Positions 1 through 8,419 are shown, counted from the first letter of the stretch. The stretch: DNA of 64,000 nucleotides from Burkholderia sp. WSM2230 (GCF_000472445.1 NZ_AXAJ01000006.1:124157-188156), one strand, 5' to 3'. The notes: generated by a model not told the origin, from the sequence alone. A program made the numbers and translations.

Positions 1-747
1 GATCCGCAGATGGTCGCGGCAATCATGCACGTCGAATCGAAAAACGATCCGAACGCTCTAAGTCCGACCGGCGCGGGCGGGTTGATGCAGATCACGCGCG
101 GCAATCAGAAGGCATACGGGCTGAAGAATTATCGCGACCCGGCGACCAATATCGACACCGGCGCGCGGATTTACTCGGAGTTCCTGAAGCGCAATAACGG
201 CGATGTGGCAGCCGCCCTTCGCGGGTACAACGGCAACTCCGATCCGAACTATGTAGCCAAGGTTTCAGCCGCGTATGGCAGCGGCGCGGGCGGGATCGGT
301 GAGAGTCGCGACAAGATGCGCATGCGACAAGTCCAGAACGCGATTGCAGACTATCTGCACGTACCGCTCGACCAGATTCAGCGCGGTGGCGTGACGCAAG
401 GTGACGCGGGCTGGGCCGCTCGTCAGTTGCAGGCGGGTATCGGCAACAACATAACAGGCCTCAAGCAACAGCTTTCCGTGGCCGGTCTTCCTGCGCAGAG
501 CTACGCCAAACTGCAGATGGAGCTTCGCGACCAATCACGCGGTTTGGAACTGATGAAGCAATACTCTGGCGACATCATCAACCGGCAGACACCCGGCGAC
601 CAGTCACGGACTATCGGAGAACGCCCAATCATTATCAACGTGAACGGCGCGGCAGACCCAAAGGCCGTTGCAGCGGAAGTCAATAATCAGTTCACGAAGG
701 CTATGAATGATTTGCTGATGAATAGCGCTACTGGGATTAAAGGCTGA
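1..747 (+). CDS. Phage lytic transglycosylase / tape-measure-like protein, C-terminal part (5' end outside window)
   Basis: The reading frame is open from the first base of the window, so the ATG at 10 is probably internal and the true start lies upstream. The first 50 residues carry an SLT (soluble lytic transglycosylase) core: a catalytic-type Glu in HVESKNDPNALS, followed by GAGGLMQIT. Such domains cut peptidoglycan during phage DNA entry or act as virion lysins. The last ~50 residues include IIINVNGAADPKAVAAEVN, which resembles the C-terminal end of many phage tail tape-measure proteins. I infer a virion-associated wall-degrading protein at the end of a large structural gene. The genes that follow are small phage-like ORFs on the same strand. 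A housekeeping lytic transglycosylase is less likely, as there is no signal or LysM region in what is visible. Confidence 0.75.
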   Translation, partial: DPQMVAAIMHVESKNDPNALSPTGAGGLMQITRGNQKAYGLKNYRDPATNIDTGARIYSEFLKRNNGDVAAALRGYNGNSDPNYVAKVSAAYGSGAGGIGESRDKMRMRQVQNAIADYLHVPLDQIQRGGVTQGDAGWAARQLQAGIGNNITGLKQQLSVAGLPAQSYAKLQMELRDQSRGLELMKQYSGDIINRQTPGDQSRTIGERPIIINVNGAADPKAVAAEVNNQFTKAMNDLLMNSATGIKG

Positions 748-825
748 TTCGATGCGCGCCGCCCGTGGGTGCGCCGGACGTACGATAGAGCCTAGTCGCA
801 GGCGGCAAAACAAGACATTTTTTCT

Positions 826-852
826 AACCCCTAGTCACTTAGGACTACATCA
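826..852. promoter_or_regulatory. Inverted repeat upstream of the 871 gene
   Basis: TAGTC at 832-836 and GACTA at 843-847 form a 5-bp dyad with a 6-nt spacer, just downstream of a T-run (818-824). A second copy of CCTAGTC lies at 791-797. This could be a phage operator or promoter element, or chance; the arms are short. Confidence 0.25.
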
Positions 853-870
853 CAAACTGGAGAAGCAAAA

Positions 871-1476
871 ATGGCAAGCCGGATGATTCACGACAAGATT
901 CCACACAACGTCCGTGTCAGTAAAGATTCAGCGGCTGACGAAACAATGTTGCGCGGTATGTACAAGGCCGCTGCGCACAAGTCGCGCAGCAATGCGGTGG
1001 ACGCGGTGACACCGAGTGTCAAGGGACTTAAAGGCATCACGCCTTCCACGAAAGGCATCGCCGCAAACGCCCGGTATGCAGACGTCGCAAAGCGCACAGT
1101 CGCAGTCGCGAGCGGCCTTGATGCAATTCTGAAAATCCGCGACTCGGCACAGGCCGAAGAAAATCCGGTACTGGCCGCGCTGGTGAACAATTCGAAGATG
1201 TTCAAGGCCATTGGGCTGATGATCGAAAAGCTCGCAGCCGAAATCCAAGCGATGTTGCTTGAAGACCAAATTGCTGAGATGACGTGCAAGTCGTCCGGCG
1301 CGGCGGACTCCACTTTGTCCGTCTTCAGCGTTGACTATGGCCTACGGCTCGAAGCCGCGCGCAAACGGGCCCGCGAGGTCAGCGCGGCAATCAACCCCGC
1401 CCGCGTCGCAATGGGTCTGCCGGACACCGTAGCGACCGCTGATGACCTTTTCGCGCTGGGCCGCGAGGTCAAGTAA
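871..1476 (+). CDS. Hypothetical prophage protein, 201 aa
   Basis: The ORF begins with ATG preceded by GGAGAAG at a normal distance and lies downstream of the transglycosylase on the same strand. The product is mostly predicted helix, with an Ala/Lys-rich N-terminal half (repeated TPSVKG / TPSTKG around residues 48-62) and a hydrophilic C-terminus. It has no signal peptide or membrane segment and I do not recognise the family. Position after a tail/virion gene suggests a structural or virion-assembly role, but that is inference from context only. Confidence 0.6.
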   Translation: MASRMIHDKIPHNVRVSKDSAADETMLRGMYKAAAHKSRSNAVDAVTPSVKGLKGITPSTKGIAANARYADVAKRTVAVASGLDAILKIRDSAQAEENPVLAALVNNSKMFKAIGLMIEKLAAEIQAMLLEDQIAEMTCKSSGAADSTLSVFSVDYGLRLEAARKRAREVSAAINPARVAMGLPDTVATADDLFALGREVK

Positions 1477-1536
1477 CCAACGCACAGAGCCGCGTCAAAT
1501 CGTCAGGCGCGGCTATTCAACCTTCGAGAGTTACTA

Positions 1537-2016
1537 ATGAACACATACCAAGCGTTTCTTGCCGCAAAGCTTTTTCGCATTTCCAACCCGCTGAAACATT
1601 TTGAACCGGACTTCGAAAAAATTCGCTTTGCTGCTGAAGTCCACCGCGCAAATGGGAAAGTGGTGCTGTTCTCCGGTTGCTTCTTGATCGGGGCGGATAC
1701 CGTAGCGATGCCGTTCTCAATCGCGTTTTCTGGGCGTGATGGGCAGCGGCTTTCAAGTCTCGCCCAGTTTGCGTTTTTCGATGCGCGACCCGATGCGCGC
1801 ATCCTAGCCTTTCTAAGCGTCATCGACTTCCTTGAGGAAACCGGCGAGTTGCCGCTGGGTTCGCTACGGGTGCACACGGCGCGGATCATCGGCAAAAACC
1901 CAGGTCGGCGCAAGGATTTGTGTGACGGGTATCCAAAGCTCTGTGAGCGTTCAGCGAAGGACTTGCCATATGACACCGAACAGGAACTGAAGCGTGCGCA
2001 ACTGGTGGCCGCGTGA
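1537..2016 (+). CDS. Hypothetical prophage protein, 159 aa
   Basis: The ATG at 1537 follows AGAG-type spacing after the previous gene. The protein starts MNTYQAFLAAKLFRI and has a hydrophobic-aromatic centre (KVVLFSGCFLIGADTVAMPF, residues ~41-60) and a basic, hydrophilic C-terminus. There is no clear signal peptide or recognisable domain. Its stop codon overlaps a GTG start (GTGA at 2013-2016) of a 36-codon ORF, pointing to translational coupling. Function unknown; presumed late phage gene because of its neighbours. Confidence 0.55.
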   Translation: MNTYQAFLAAKLFRISNPLKHFEPDFEKIRFAAEVHRANGKVVLFSGCFLIGADTVAMPFSIAFSGRDGQRLSSLAQFAFFDARPDARILAFLSVIDFLEETGELPLGSLRVHTARIIGKNPGRRKDLCDGYPKLCERSAKDLPYDTEQELKRAQLVAA

Positions 2017-2123
2017 TCGACCAGCGAACGCTAGTGGACTGGATCGCCGCGCTGTGGACGTCCAAACGAGTGATGGACCTCGGCGCGGCACTTTGGAAAC
2101 GGTTAAGAGGAAAACGGAAATGA
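2013..2123 (+). CDS. Coupled 36-aa micro-ORF between two prophage genes
   Basis: This GTG-initiated frame begins inside the stop codon of the 1537 gene (GTGA) and ends inside the start codon of the next gene (ATGA at 2120-2123). The peptide begins VIDQRTLVDWIAALW and ends in a strongly basic tail (WKRLRGKRK). The first part is amphipathic with three Trp, so membrane association is conceivable. Stop/start overlap on both sides is typical of real coupled phage genes. No homologue is recognised. The alternative is that the frame is an accident within a 100-nt spacer. Confidence 0.45.
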   Translation: MIDQRTLVDWIAALWTSKRVMDLGAALWKRLRGKRK

Positions 2124-2419
2124 AGAATGAAGGCTACGGAACAAGAAACGAACTGATCTTGGCATGCGCTTCTGTCGCGCGCAGTCCAGACGCCAGCGCG
2201 TCCGAGAAGGACGAAGCGCGACAGTTGATCTTGTTGCTCATAGGCGCGGCTGACGAGTTCACCGACAGGACCGGCGCGCGGTTCGTCCGCATGGAAGAGG
2301 CGATACGCGAGAAATCCGTCCAGCTAGGCAAGAATCACCCGGAAGTGATACGGATGCGCGTCGATCTTGCCCATCAGAACTTTATCGAATACCTGCTGGA
2401 AGGGGCGGCGCTTCATTGA
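2120..2419 (+). CDS. Hypothetical prophage protein, 99 aa
   Basis: A longer frame opens at 1994, but the ATG at 2120 has AGAGG about 9 nt upstream and overlaps the micro-ORF stop (ATGA), so it is the preferred start. The product, beginning MKNEGYGTRNELILACASV, is helical, acidic and soluble, with no transmembrane segment or known motif. It is the last gene before an intrinsic terminator at 2481-2518. Function unknown; small soluble phage accessory protein by context. Confidence 0.55.
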   Translation: MKNEGYGTRNELILACASVARSPDASASEKDEARQLILLLIGAADEFTDRTGARFVRMEEAIREKSVQLGKNHPEVIRMRVDLAHQNFIEYLLEGAALH

Positions 2420-2480
2420 TGCCACTGCGGCTTCGCCAAGAGTGACCTTCAGGCCTGCCGCGCCGTGTGAGTAGCCGAGC

Positions 2481-2518
2481 AAGGCCGCGCGTCCGAAACG
2501 GCGTAGCGGCCTTTTTTT
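2481..2518 (+). terminator. Intrinsic terminator closing the first prophage gene block
   Basis: AAGGCCGC (2481-2488) pairs with GCGGCCTT (2506-2513) and runs into seven T residues (2512-2518). It follows the 2120-2419 gene by about 60 nt on the same strand. Confidence 0.8.
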
Positions 2519-2676
2519 CGTTGCATGCTTCGTTGCGTTCCTCCCGAACACGTTTAGACACCCGGTCACCGAGGCGCGCGGCCCTTCGCCCGCTTCGCAG
2601 CCCAATACCGTCGCATCTCGCAGCGAACTGGCCCCAATTAGCTTGCCTGTCTTACAAACCTTACAAGATAATCAAA

Positions 2677-2702
2677 TCTGCTGATTCGCACGAGTCAGCA
2701 GA
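2677..2702. promoter_or_regulatory. 26-bp near-perfect palindrome, operator-like
   Basis: TCTGCTGA (2677-2684) pairs with TCAGCAGA (2695-2702), and the inner TCG/CGA also pair, giving 11 of 12 possible base pairs around a 2-nt centre. It sits 30-55 nt upstream of the start codon at 2732 and downstream of the CTTACAA repeats, as expected for an operator near a promoter. There is no T-run, so it is not a standard terminator. A repressor site is an inference. Confidence 0.4.
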
Positions 2703-2731
2703 AACGGCAACTAAATTAAGGAGTCCGCACC

Positions 2732-2953
2732 ATGTTAGATCGAGTCCGCTGTCAAATCCAAGTCCGCGCCGCAGGAACGCGCAAAGCCCAGACCTTTAAA
2801 GGAATAGATGAGGCCAACCGAACTTTCGGCTGGGAGCTCAGCGCTCACAGTCGTAGAACGATCCGCCGAACCGTAAAGACGGAGGGATCGGCCAGCGCCG
2901 AGATAGGCGGCAAGACGTACACGTTCACGAAATTCGACGGGAGCGCGGCATGA
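2732..2953 (+). CDS. Hypothetical prophage protein, 73 aa
   Basis: A good ribosome-binding site, AAGGAG (2716-2721), lies about 10 nt before the ATG. The 73-residue product begins MLDRVRCQIQVRAAGTRKA; it is basic, and its C-terminal half (GSASAEIGGKTYTFTKF) looks like beta hairpins. No family recognised. Its stop overlaps the start of the next gene (ATGA at 2950-2953), so the two are translationally coupled and probably form a two-gene module under the upstream palindrome. Confidence 0.6.
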   Translation: MLDRVRCQIQVRAAGTRKAQTFKGIDEANRTFGWELSAHSRRTIRRTVKTEGSASAEIGGKTYTFTKFDGSAA

Positions 2954-3216
2954 GCAACCTAGACCGCTTACGCGACCTGCTGTTGGGATACGACGATTCG
3001 CCCAGCCAATCGACTGAAGACGAGATGAACGTCTACTTCTATCTCTGGAGTCAGCGCTGGCGGCCAACGATGTTCGTTGACCTCGCCCGCTCCATCGTCG
3101 CGCTTCGCGAGCCGCGTAACGAACTGGAACGGCAGACGGCGCGAATCGCAGCGGCCTGTATCGAACGAGCGGCAAACTCCAGCCGGGAGGAAGGCGGAAG
3201 ACCCGGACCCGCGTGA
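2950..3216 (+). CDS. Hypothetical prophage protein, 88 aa
   Basis: The start codon overlaps the stop of the preceding gene. The product begins MSNLDRLRDLLLGYDD and contains an aromatic patch NVYFYLWSQRW followed by an amphipathic helical segment (residues ~40-75). It is soluble and not recognised. It is the last gene of the prophage side before the tRNA-Val border and is followed by an intrinsic terminator at 3245-3283. Accessory phage genes in this position are often expressed from their own promoter; that is conjecture here. Confidence 0.55.
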   Translation: MSNLDRLRDLLLGYDDSPSQSTEDEMNVYFYLWSQRWRPTMFVDLARSIVALREPRNELERQTARIAAACIERAANSSREEGGRPGPA

Positions 3217-3244
3217 TCACCGAAGCCATTGAGCAATCGCATCA

Positions 3245-3283
3245 AACGCCCGTCCGGTTGCAGCCGTGCGGGCGTTCTTGTTT
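3245..3283 (+). terminator. Intrinsic terminator after the prophage two-gene module
   Basis: AACGCCCG (3245-3252) pairs with CGGGCGTT (3269-3276), followed by CTTGTTT. It is about 30 nt downstream of the 2950-3216 stop. Confidence 0.6.
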
Positions 3284-3523
3284 CCGGGCACTTCCGAAGC
3301 CGATTGTACAGGCGAGCCGCGCCAACGGATGGCTCGCTGCTGGGTCCGCGTCCCTTCGCCTATAGTCGAGCCGCGCCGCGACTCCAGCGGCCCAGCGCAC
3401 ATGACTTACGACTCTAGCGGCACCCCGCCTTAGCCTGTTTGAACGATCCGGTAAAATAGCGAGTCAGCGGCGCTGACGCAGGGACGCGAGAGGGACTGCC
3501 GCGAGCAAGAAGGGGATTCGGAA

Positions 3524-3560
3524 AAGGAAAAAGGCCTACAGCCTAAAAAACTGTAAGCCC
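3524..3560 (-). terminator. Intrinsic terminator of tRNA-Val
   Basis: On the minus strand GGCTTACAG (3559-3551) pairs with CTGTAGGCC (3541-3533, one G-U pair) and is followed by five T residues. It begins about 30 nt after the tRNA CCA end. Confidence 0.75.
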
Positions 3561-3590
3561 TTGAATTTCCCGAAGAATCGCGAAACGGAA

Positions 3591-3666
3591 TGGTGGGTGC
3601 TGAGAGGCTCGAACTCCCGACCTACGCCTTGTAAGGGCGCCGCTCTACCAACTGAGCTAAGCACCC
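3591..3666 (-). tRNA. tRNA-Val (anticodon UAC), CCA encoded
   Basis: The reverse complement folds into a standard cloverleaf: acceptor GGGTGCT, D-arm GCTC..GAGC, anticodon stem GCGCC/GGCGT with loop CTTACAA, T-arm GGGAG-TTCGAGC-CTCTC, and acceptor AGCACCC plus A and an encoded CCA. The anticodon TAC (complement of 3631-3633) reads GUN valine codons. Its 3' end points toward the prophage genes, the usual geometry for phage integration into a tRNA gene. Confidence 0.95.
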
Positions 3667-3742
3667 GTTTCGCAGACCAGACTTTTTTGCTTCTGCCTGG
3701 CCGCCTGTGGAAGCAAGCAACTTTCCTGAAGCAGCAAGCCCG

Positions 3743-4015
3743 TTAGTTTAGCGCATCCTTCAGTGCTTTGCCAGGCCTAAATTTAGGAACCTTGGCCGCC
3801 TTGATCTTGATCGCATCGCCGGTGCGCGGATTGCGCCCGGTGCGAGCCGTGCGCTTGCCGACGGCAAACGTGCCGAAGCCGACCAGCGTCACCGAGCCGC
3901 CCTTTTTCAAGGTGCCCTTCACGCCACCGATTACTGCCTCCAGCGCACGGCCGGCCGCGGCTTTCGAGATTTCCGCCTGCTGCGCAATGTGGTCAATCAA
4001 TTCCGTCTTGTTCAT
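3743..4015 (-). CDS. hupB: DNA-binding protein HU (beta type)
   Basis: A 90-residue histone-like nucleoid protein that bends DNA as a dimer. The sequence begins [18 protein letters not shown] and carries the HU/IHF signature [18 protein letters not shown] (residues ~47-64), including the flexible beta-arm tip with RNP; length is exactly that of HU. The start has a GGGGG ribosome-binding site. It is the gene immediately downstream of lon, an order also seen in E. coli (lon-hupB), but is separated from it by a terminator and ~330 nt, so it probably has its own promoter. Confidence 0.95.
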   Translation of the reverse strand: MNKTELIDHIAQQAEISKAAAGRALEAVIGGVKGTLKKGGSVTLVGFGTFAVGKRTARTGRNPRTGDAIKIKAAKVPKFRPGKALKDALN

Positions 4016-4344
4016 CCCTACCCCCGAGAATGTTTTAGAACCGAAATGGCGCGTGGAGCGCCTGACATCGTGTGGCCGGCGGCGACGCCGGGCCGAGTCA
4101 TTAGAATTGGCCGAAAGCGCCGTGTCAACCGGGGTTGAGCCTGATTTCGAGGGTTTCCAGTGGACTATTCATGGCTGGAGGTTCCGGCTTTCGATGCGCA
4201 CACAACGAGTTTACGCGTTGGCACTTCGTTGCTCGACCAAGGGCACTCGCTGTAAATACTTTCGCGCCCGAATGGCAATAAAAAACCCGCGGCTTTGAAA
4301 CCGCGGGTTTTTGTGCAGCAAAGCTACTGCTCAAGCTGAAAGAC
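4016..4344. other. lon-hupB intergenic region, 329 nt
   Basis: Contains the lon terminator at 4281-4312. The rest must hold the hupB promoter on the minus strand, but no -35/-10 pair stands out. ORFs drawn here on either strand are short and lack support. Confidence 0.5.
4281..4312 (-). terminator. Strong intrinsic terminator downstream of lon
   Basis: AAAAACCCGCGG (4281-4292) and CCGCGGGTTTTT (4301-4312) form a 12-bp arm pair around an 8-nt loop with T-runs in both directions. It lies 33 nt past the lon stop. Confidence 0.9.
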
Positions 4345-6768
4345 TCAGTGCTTCACGACATCCGTTGCGCCAGAGTCTTTACCGGCCTCGCCAGCCACCG
4401 GCGACGCAGGCTTCGCCTCTTCTTCCGGCAACGCTTCGGGCACACGTTCCAGCGCCAGTTCGAGCACCTTGTCGATCCAGCGGACCGGCACGATTTCGAT
4501 CGCGTTCTTCACGTTGTCCGGAATCTCCGTCAAGTCCTTGACGTTTTCTTCCGGAATCAGCACGAGCTTGATGCCACCACGGTGCGCCGCCAGCAGCTTC
4601 TCCTTCAGACCGCCGATCGGCAGCACCTCGCCACGCAACGTGATTTCGCCCGTCATCGCAACGTCGGCACGCACCGGAATACCGGTCAGCACCGACACCA
4701 GCGCGGTGGTCATCGCGATACCGGCCGAAGGACCGTCCTTCGGCGTGGCACCTTCAGGCACGTGGATGTGAATGTCCTGCTTCTCGAACGCTTCGTCCTT
4801 GACGCCCAGACGACGCGAACGCGAGCGGACCACCGAGCGCGCTGCCTCGACCGATTCTTTCATCACGTCGCCGAGCGAACCCGTACGGATCACGTTGCCC
4901 TTGCCCGGCATCACCGCGGCTTCAATGGTCAGCAGATCGCCGCCCACTTCCGTCCACGCGAGACCCGTCACCTGGCCAACCTGATTTTCCTTTGCGGCCA
5001 GCCCGAAGTCGTACTTGCGCACGCCGAGGAACGTGTCGAGATTGCTGCCGTCCACCTTCACCGCGCCTTCCGCCTTCTTGAGCAGAAGCATCTTCACGAC
5101 CTTGCGGCAGATCTTCGACACTTCACGCTCGAGCGAACGCACGCCCGCTTCACGCGTGTAGTAGCGAATGATGTCGCGGATCGCGGTTTCCGTCACATCG
5201 ACCTCGCCGTCCTTGAGGCCGTTGTTCTTCTTCTGCTTGGGCAAAAGATAACGTTGCGCGATGCTGACCTTCTCGTCTTCCGTGTAACCCGACAGACGGA
5301 TCACTTCCATCCGGTCGAGCAACGGCGGCGGGATGTTCAGCGAGTTCGAGGTCGCCACGAACATCACGTCCGACAGGTCGAAGTCGACCTCGACGTAGTG
5401 ATCGGCGAACGTATGGTTCTGTTCCGGATCGAGCACTTCCAGCAATGCCGACGACGGATCGCCGCGGAAATCCTGGCCCATCTTGTCGACTTCGTCGAGC
5501 AGGAAGAGCGGATTGCGCACGCCGACTTTGGTCAGGCTTTGCAGAATCTTGCCGGGCATAGAACCAATGTACGTACGACGGTGACCGCGAATCTCGGCTT
5601 CGTCGCGCACGCCGCCGAGCGCCATACGCACGAACTTGCGATTCGTTGCGCGAGCAATCGACTGACCCAGTGAAGTCTTACCGACACCCGGAGGCCCGAC
5701 GAGGCACAGGATCGGCGCCTTCACCTTGTCGACACGTTGCTGGACCGCGAGATACTCGAGAATGCGTTCCTTCACCTTCTCGAGACCGAAGTGGTCTTCG
5801 TCCAGCACGCGTTCCGCATTCGAAAGGTCATTGTTGACCTTGCTCTTCTTGCGCCACGGCAAGCCGATCAGCGTGTCGATGTAATTGCGCACGACCGTCG
5901 CTTCAGCCGACATCGGCGACATCAGCTTAAGCTTTTTCAGCTCGGCGTCGGCCTTCTTCTTGGCTTCCTTTGGCATGCGCGCGGCCGTGATGCGCTTCTC
6001 GAGTTCTTCGAGATCCGCACCTTCTTCGCCTTCGCCCAGTTCCTTCTGGATCGCCTTGACCTGTTCGTTCAGGTAGTACTCGCGCTGGCTCTTTTCCATC
6101 TGGCGCTTGACGCGACCACGGATACGCTTTTCGACCTGCAGAATGTCGATCTCGGCTTCGAGTTGCGCGAGCAGATGCTCGAGACGCTCGATTACCGGGA
6201 ACATTTCGAGGATGTGCTGCTTCTGGTCGAGCTTGAGCGGCAGATGCGCCGCAATGGTGTCGGCCAGACGCCCAGCCTCGTCGATACCCGACAGCGAGGT
6301 CAGGATCTCAGGCGGAATCTTCTTGTTCAGCTTCACATACTGATCGAACTGCGACACGATCGCGCGGCGCAGTGCTTCGGTTTCAGCGCTGTCAGCGTGG
6401 TCGGGTTCGAGCGGCATGACTTCGCACGAAAACTGCGTTTCCTGTTCTTCGATGGAAAGCGTTTTCGCGCGCTGCAAACCCTCGACCAGCACCTTCACCG
6501 TGCCGTCGGGCAGCTTCAGCATTTGCAGGATGTTGGCAACACACCCTACTTCGTACATGTCCTTTTCGGTCGGCTCATCTTTCGCAGCCGTTTTCTGGGC
6601 GACGAGCATGATGTGCTTGCCGCCTTCCATCGCTGCTTCGAGAGCCTTGATCGACTTCGGGCGGCCTACGAAGAGCGGAATCACCATGTGCGGGAAAACG
6701 ACTACGTCGCGCAGCGGGAGCAGCGGCAGCGTAATACGTTCCTGCGGGAGGAGTTGGGTTCCTGACAT
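4345..6768 (-). CDS. lon: ATP-dependent protease La (Lon)
   Basis: Cytoplasmic AAA+ serine protease that degrades misfolded and short-lived regulatory proteins. At 807 aa it has family length. Domains: N-terminal LON substrate-binding domain (about 12-205), coiled-coil linker (about 205-260), AAA+ module with Walker A GPPGVGKT (358-365) and Walker [10 protein letters not shown] (421-429), and the protease domain with catalytic Ser681 in PKDGPSAG and Lys724 in GGLKEK. The C-terminus has an extra Pro/Ala/Glu-rich tail. It lies downstream of clpX but behind the clpX terminator, with a heat-shock-like promoter and paired 13-bp repeats upstream. Confidence 0.98.
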   Translation of the reverse strand: MSGTQLLPQERITLPLLPLRDVVVFPHMVIPLFVGRPKSIKALEAAMEGGKHIMLVAQKTAAKDEPTEKDMYEVGCVANILQMLKLPDGTVKVLVEGLQRAKTLSIEEQETQFSCEVMPLEPDHADSAETEALRRAIVSQFDQYVKLNKKIPPEILTSLSGIDEAGRLADTIAAHLPLKLDQKQHILEMFPVIERLEHLLAQLEAEIDILQVEKRIRGRVKRQMEKSQREYYLNEQVKAIQKELGEGEEGADLEELEKRITAARMPKEAKKKADAELKKLKLMSPMSAEATVVRNYIDTLIGLPWRKKSKVNNDLSNAERVLDEDHFGLEKVKERILEYLAVQQRVDKVKAPILCLVGPPGVGKTSLGQSIARATNRKFVRMALGGVRDEAEIRGHRRTYIGSMPGKILQSLTKVGVRNPLFLLDEVDKMGQDFRGDPSSALLEVLDPEQNHTFADHYVEVDFDLSDVMFVATSNSLNIPPPLLDRMEVIRLSGYTEDEKVSIAQRYLLPKQKKNNGLKDGEVDVTETAIRDIIRYYTREAGVRSLEREVSKICRKVVKMLLLKKAEGAVKVDGSNLDTFLGVRKYDFGLAAKENQVGQVTGLAWTEVGGDLLTIEAAVMPGKGNVIRTGSLGDVMKESVEAARSVVRSRSRRLGVKDEAFEKQDIHIHVPEGATPKDGPSAGIAMTTALVSVLTGIPVRADVAMTGEITLRGEVLPIGGLKEKLLAAHRGGIKLVLIPEENVKDLTEIPDNVKNAIEIVPVRWIDKVLELALERVPEALPEEEAKPASPVAGEAGKDSGATDVVKH

Positions 6769-6801
6769 TTCATTTCCCCATGAGTGGAATCAGTTCGTTC
6801 G

Positions 6802-6831
6802 ATAGGTGAGGCCAGCAGAAAATATTGCAAG
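6802..6831 (-). promoter_or_regulatory. Possible sigma-32 (heat-shock) promoter of lon
   Basis: On the minus strand CTTGCAA (6831-6825) resembles the sigma-32 -35 CTTGAAA, followed after 14 nt by CTCACCTAT (6810-6802), a partial match to CCCCATNT. It is about 35-60 nt upstream of the lon start. Heat-shock control of lon is well established in E. coli; the assignment here is by eye. Confidence 0.35.
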
Positions 6832-6849
6832 CCTCCGCGTGTGGGAAAA

Positions 6850-6879
6850 GTTCAGTGACTCCGAAGGTTCAGTGACTCC
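6850..6879. repeat. Two 13-bp direct repeats upstream of lon
   Basis: GTTCAGTGACTCC occurs at 6850-6862 and 6867-6879, a period of 17 bp, directly upstream of the possible lon promoter. Exact duplication of 13 bp in such a short region suggests a regulator-binding site or a recent local duplication. Confidence 0.6.
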
Positions 6880-6915
6880 ATTGTGAAAACAACCGTTCTG
6901 ACCACACGATAAACG

Positions 6916-6949
6916 AAAAAGCCGTTCACGTCGCCATGAACGGCTTTTT
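6916..6949 (-). terminator. Intrinsic terminator after clpX
   Basis: GCCGTTCA (6921-6928) pairs with TGAACGGC (6937-6944), flanked by five A and five T, so it works on the minus strand just after clpX and separates it from lon. Confidence 0.85.
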
Positions 6950-6967
6950 GCAATATCCACAAGCCGA

Positions 6968-8239
6968 TCAGTTAGAACCCGCGACTTTGGGCGCGTCTTC
7001 ATAGATCAACAAGGGTTTGCCGTCGCCGTCGATCACATTATCGTCAATGATGACCTTGCTGACACCTTTCATTTGCGGCAGGTCATACATCACGTCAAGC
7101 AACGCCTGTTCCAGGATGGAGCGCAGTCCGCGTGCCCCCGTCTTGCGACGGATCGCCTTGCGCGCCACGGCCTGCAACGCAGCCGGGCGAATTTCGAGCT
7201 CGACGCGTTCCATGTTGAAGAGCTTGTGGTATTGCTTCACGAGCGCATTCTTCGGTTCGACGAGGATTTTCATCAACGCCGCTTCGTCGAGCTTGCCGAG
7301 CGTGGCCACCACCGGCAGACGGCCGATCAGTTCCGGAATCAGGCCGAACTTGATCAGATCTTCCGGTTCCACTTCGCGCAGCACTTCGCCGGCGTCGCGG
7401 TCCTGCTTGCTCTTCACGCTTGCACCAAAGCCGATGCCGGTCTTTTCGGTACGATCGACGATGACTTTCTCGAGCCCGTCGAACGCGCCGCCACAAATGA
7501 ACAGAATGTTGGTGGTGTCGACCTGGATGAAGTCCTGATTCGGATGCTTGCGGCCGCCTTGGGGCGGCACCGACGCCATCGTGCCTTCAACCAGCTTCAG
7601 CAGCGCCTGCTGCACGCCCTCGCCCGACACGTCGCGAGTAATGGACGGGTTGTCGGACTTGCGGCTGATCTTGTCGATTTCGTCGATATAGACAATGCCG
7701 CGTTGGGCCTTGTCCACTTCGTAATTGCAGTTCTGCAGCAGCTTCTGGATGATGTTCTCGACATCTTCGCCAACGTAACCCGCTTCCGTCAGCGTGGTTG
7801 CGTCCGCAATGACAAAGGGAACGTTCAGAAGACGCGCGAGCGTTTGCGCGAGCAGTGTCTTGCCGGAACCGGTCGGGCCGATCAGCAGAATGTTGCTCTT
7901 GGACAGCTCGATCTCATCCTTCTTGTCGAGATGCTTCAGGCGCTTGTAGTGGTTGTACACCGCGACCGCGAGAATTTTCTTCGCGCGCTCCTGACCGATC
8001 ACATACTGGTCGAGGATTTCACGGATTTCCTGCGGACCCGGCAGGTCGGACTTGGACAAGCCCGCCTCGATCCCCGCGCCTGCGGCTTCGTCGCGAATGA
8101 TTTCGTTGCACAGGTCGATACATTCATCACAGATGAACACCGACGGGCCGGCAATCAGTTTTTTGACTTCATGCTGGCTCTTGCCGCAAAACGAGCAATA
8201 CAACAGCTTTTCGCTGTTAGAACCTTTTTTGTCCGCCAT
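6968..8239 (-). CDS. clpX: ATP-dependent Clp protease, ATP-binding subunit ClpX
   Basis: AAA+ unfoldase that feeds tagged substrates to ClpP. The 423-aa protein has the N-terminal C4 zinc-binding domain (Cys15, 18, 37, 40), Walker A GPTGSGKT (121-128), Walker [10 protein letters not shown] (182-190), the pore-loop GYVG (154-157) and the sensor/C-terminal domain; length is typical. GGAGG precedes the ATG. It lies 180 nt downstream of clpP on the same strand, and probably shares its transcription in part. Confidence 0.98.
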   Translation of the reverse strand: MADKKGSNSEKLLYCSFCGKSQHEVKKLIAGPSVFICDECIDLCNEIIRDEAAGAGIEAGLSKSDLPGPQEIREILDQYVIGQERAKKILAVAVYNHYKRLKHLDKKDEIELSKSNILLIGPTGSGKTLLAQTLARLLNVPFVIADATTLTEAGYVGEDVENIIQKLLQNCNYEVDKAQRGIVYIDEIDKISRKSDNPSITRDVSGEGVQQALLKLVEGTMASVPPQGGRKHPNQDFIQVDTTNILFICGGAFDGLEKVIVDRTEKTGIGFGASVKSKQDRDAGEVLREVEPEDLIKFGLIPELIGRLPVVATLGKLDEAALMKILVEPKNALVKQYHKLFNMERVELEIRPAALQAVARKAIRRKTGARGLRSILEQALLDVMYDLPQMKGVSKVIIDDNVIDGDGKPLLIYEDAPKVAGSN

Positions 8240-8419
8240 AGATGTGTGAGCCTCCGGACACTCGATTACATGATACGCCGTTTGCCCCAGCCACGCAGTT
8301 GGGCGCGGCCGGGCTGAGCAAGGTGACGGCGTTTGCCGCAGGCGCTCGGACGACTCCTGATTATTTCACAACCGATCAGACGCCGGATTTGCCCCGATTT
8401 AGCGCAAACCCGTACGCGA

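Larger units (their letters stand above)
2420..2731. other. 312-nt non-coding stretch within the prophage
   Basis: Holds the terminator at 2481-2518, two CTTACAA direct repeats (2651-2657 and 2660-2666) and the palindrome at 2677-2702, then the RBS of the 2732 gene. An ORF spanning 2467-2799 on the plus strand crosses all these elements and has a basic, low-complexity composition; I do not consider it coding. Confidence 0.6.
3217..3590. other. Prophage/chromosome border region, no gene
   Basis: Contains the terminator at 3245-3283, about 240 nt without a credible ORF, and the tRNA-Val terminator at 3524-3560. No integrase is present. If the phage used the tRNA-Val 3' end as its attachment site, the crossover would lie inside or just 3' of the tRNA (about 3591-3640); the second att copy would be outside the window. 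Confidence 0.5.

Noticed and set aside
2467..2799. 110-aa ORF on the plus strand within the prophage
   Set aside because: It crosses the intrinsic terminator, the palindrome and the RBS of the next gene, and its sequence is basic low complexity.
1..3590. Integrase or transposase genes in the phage-like part
   Set aside because: No tyrosine or serine recombinase or DDE motif is visible in the frames read; the integrase is presumably outside the window.
4348..6765. Long plus-strand ORFs (441 aa and 342 aa) opposite lon
   Set aside because: They are mirror images of the lon codon bias in GC-rich DNA: rich in Arg, His, Leu and Gln and without domain motifs; lon is clearly the real gene.
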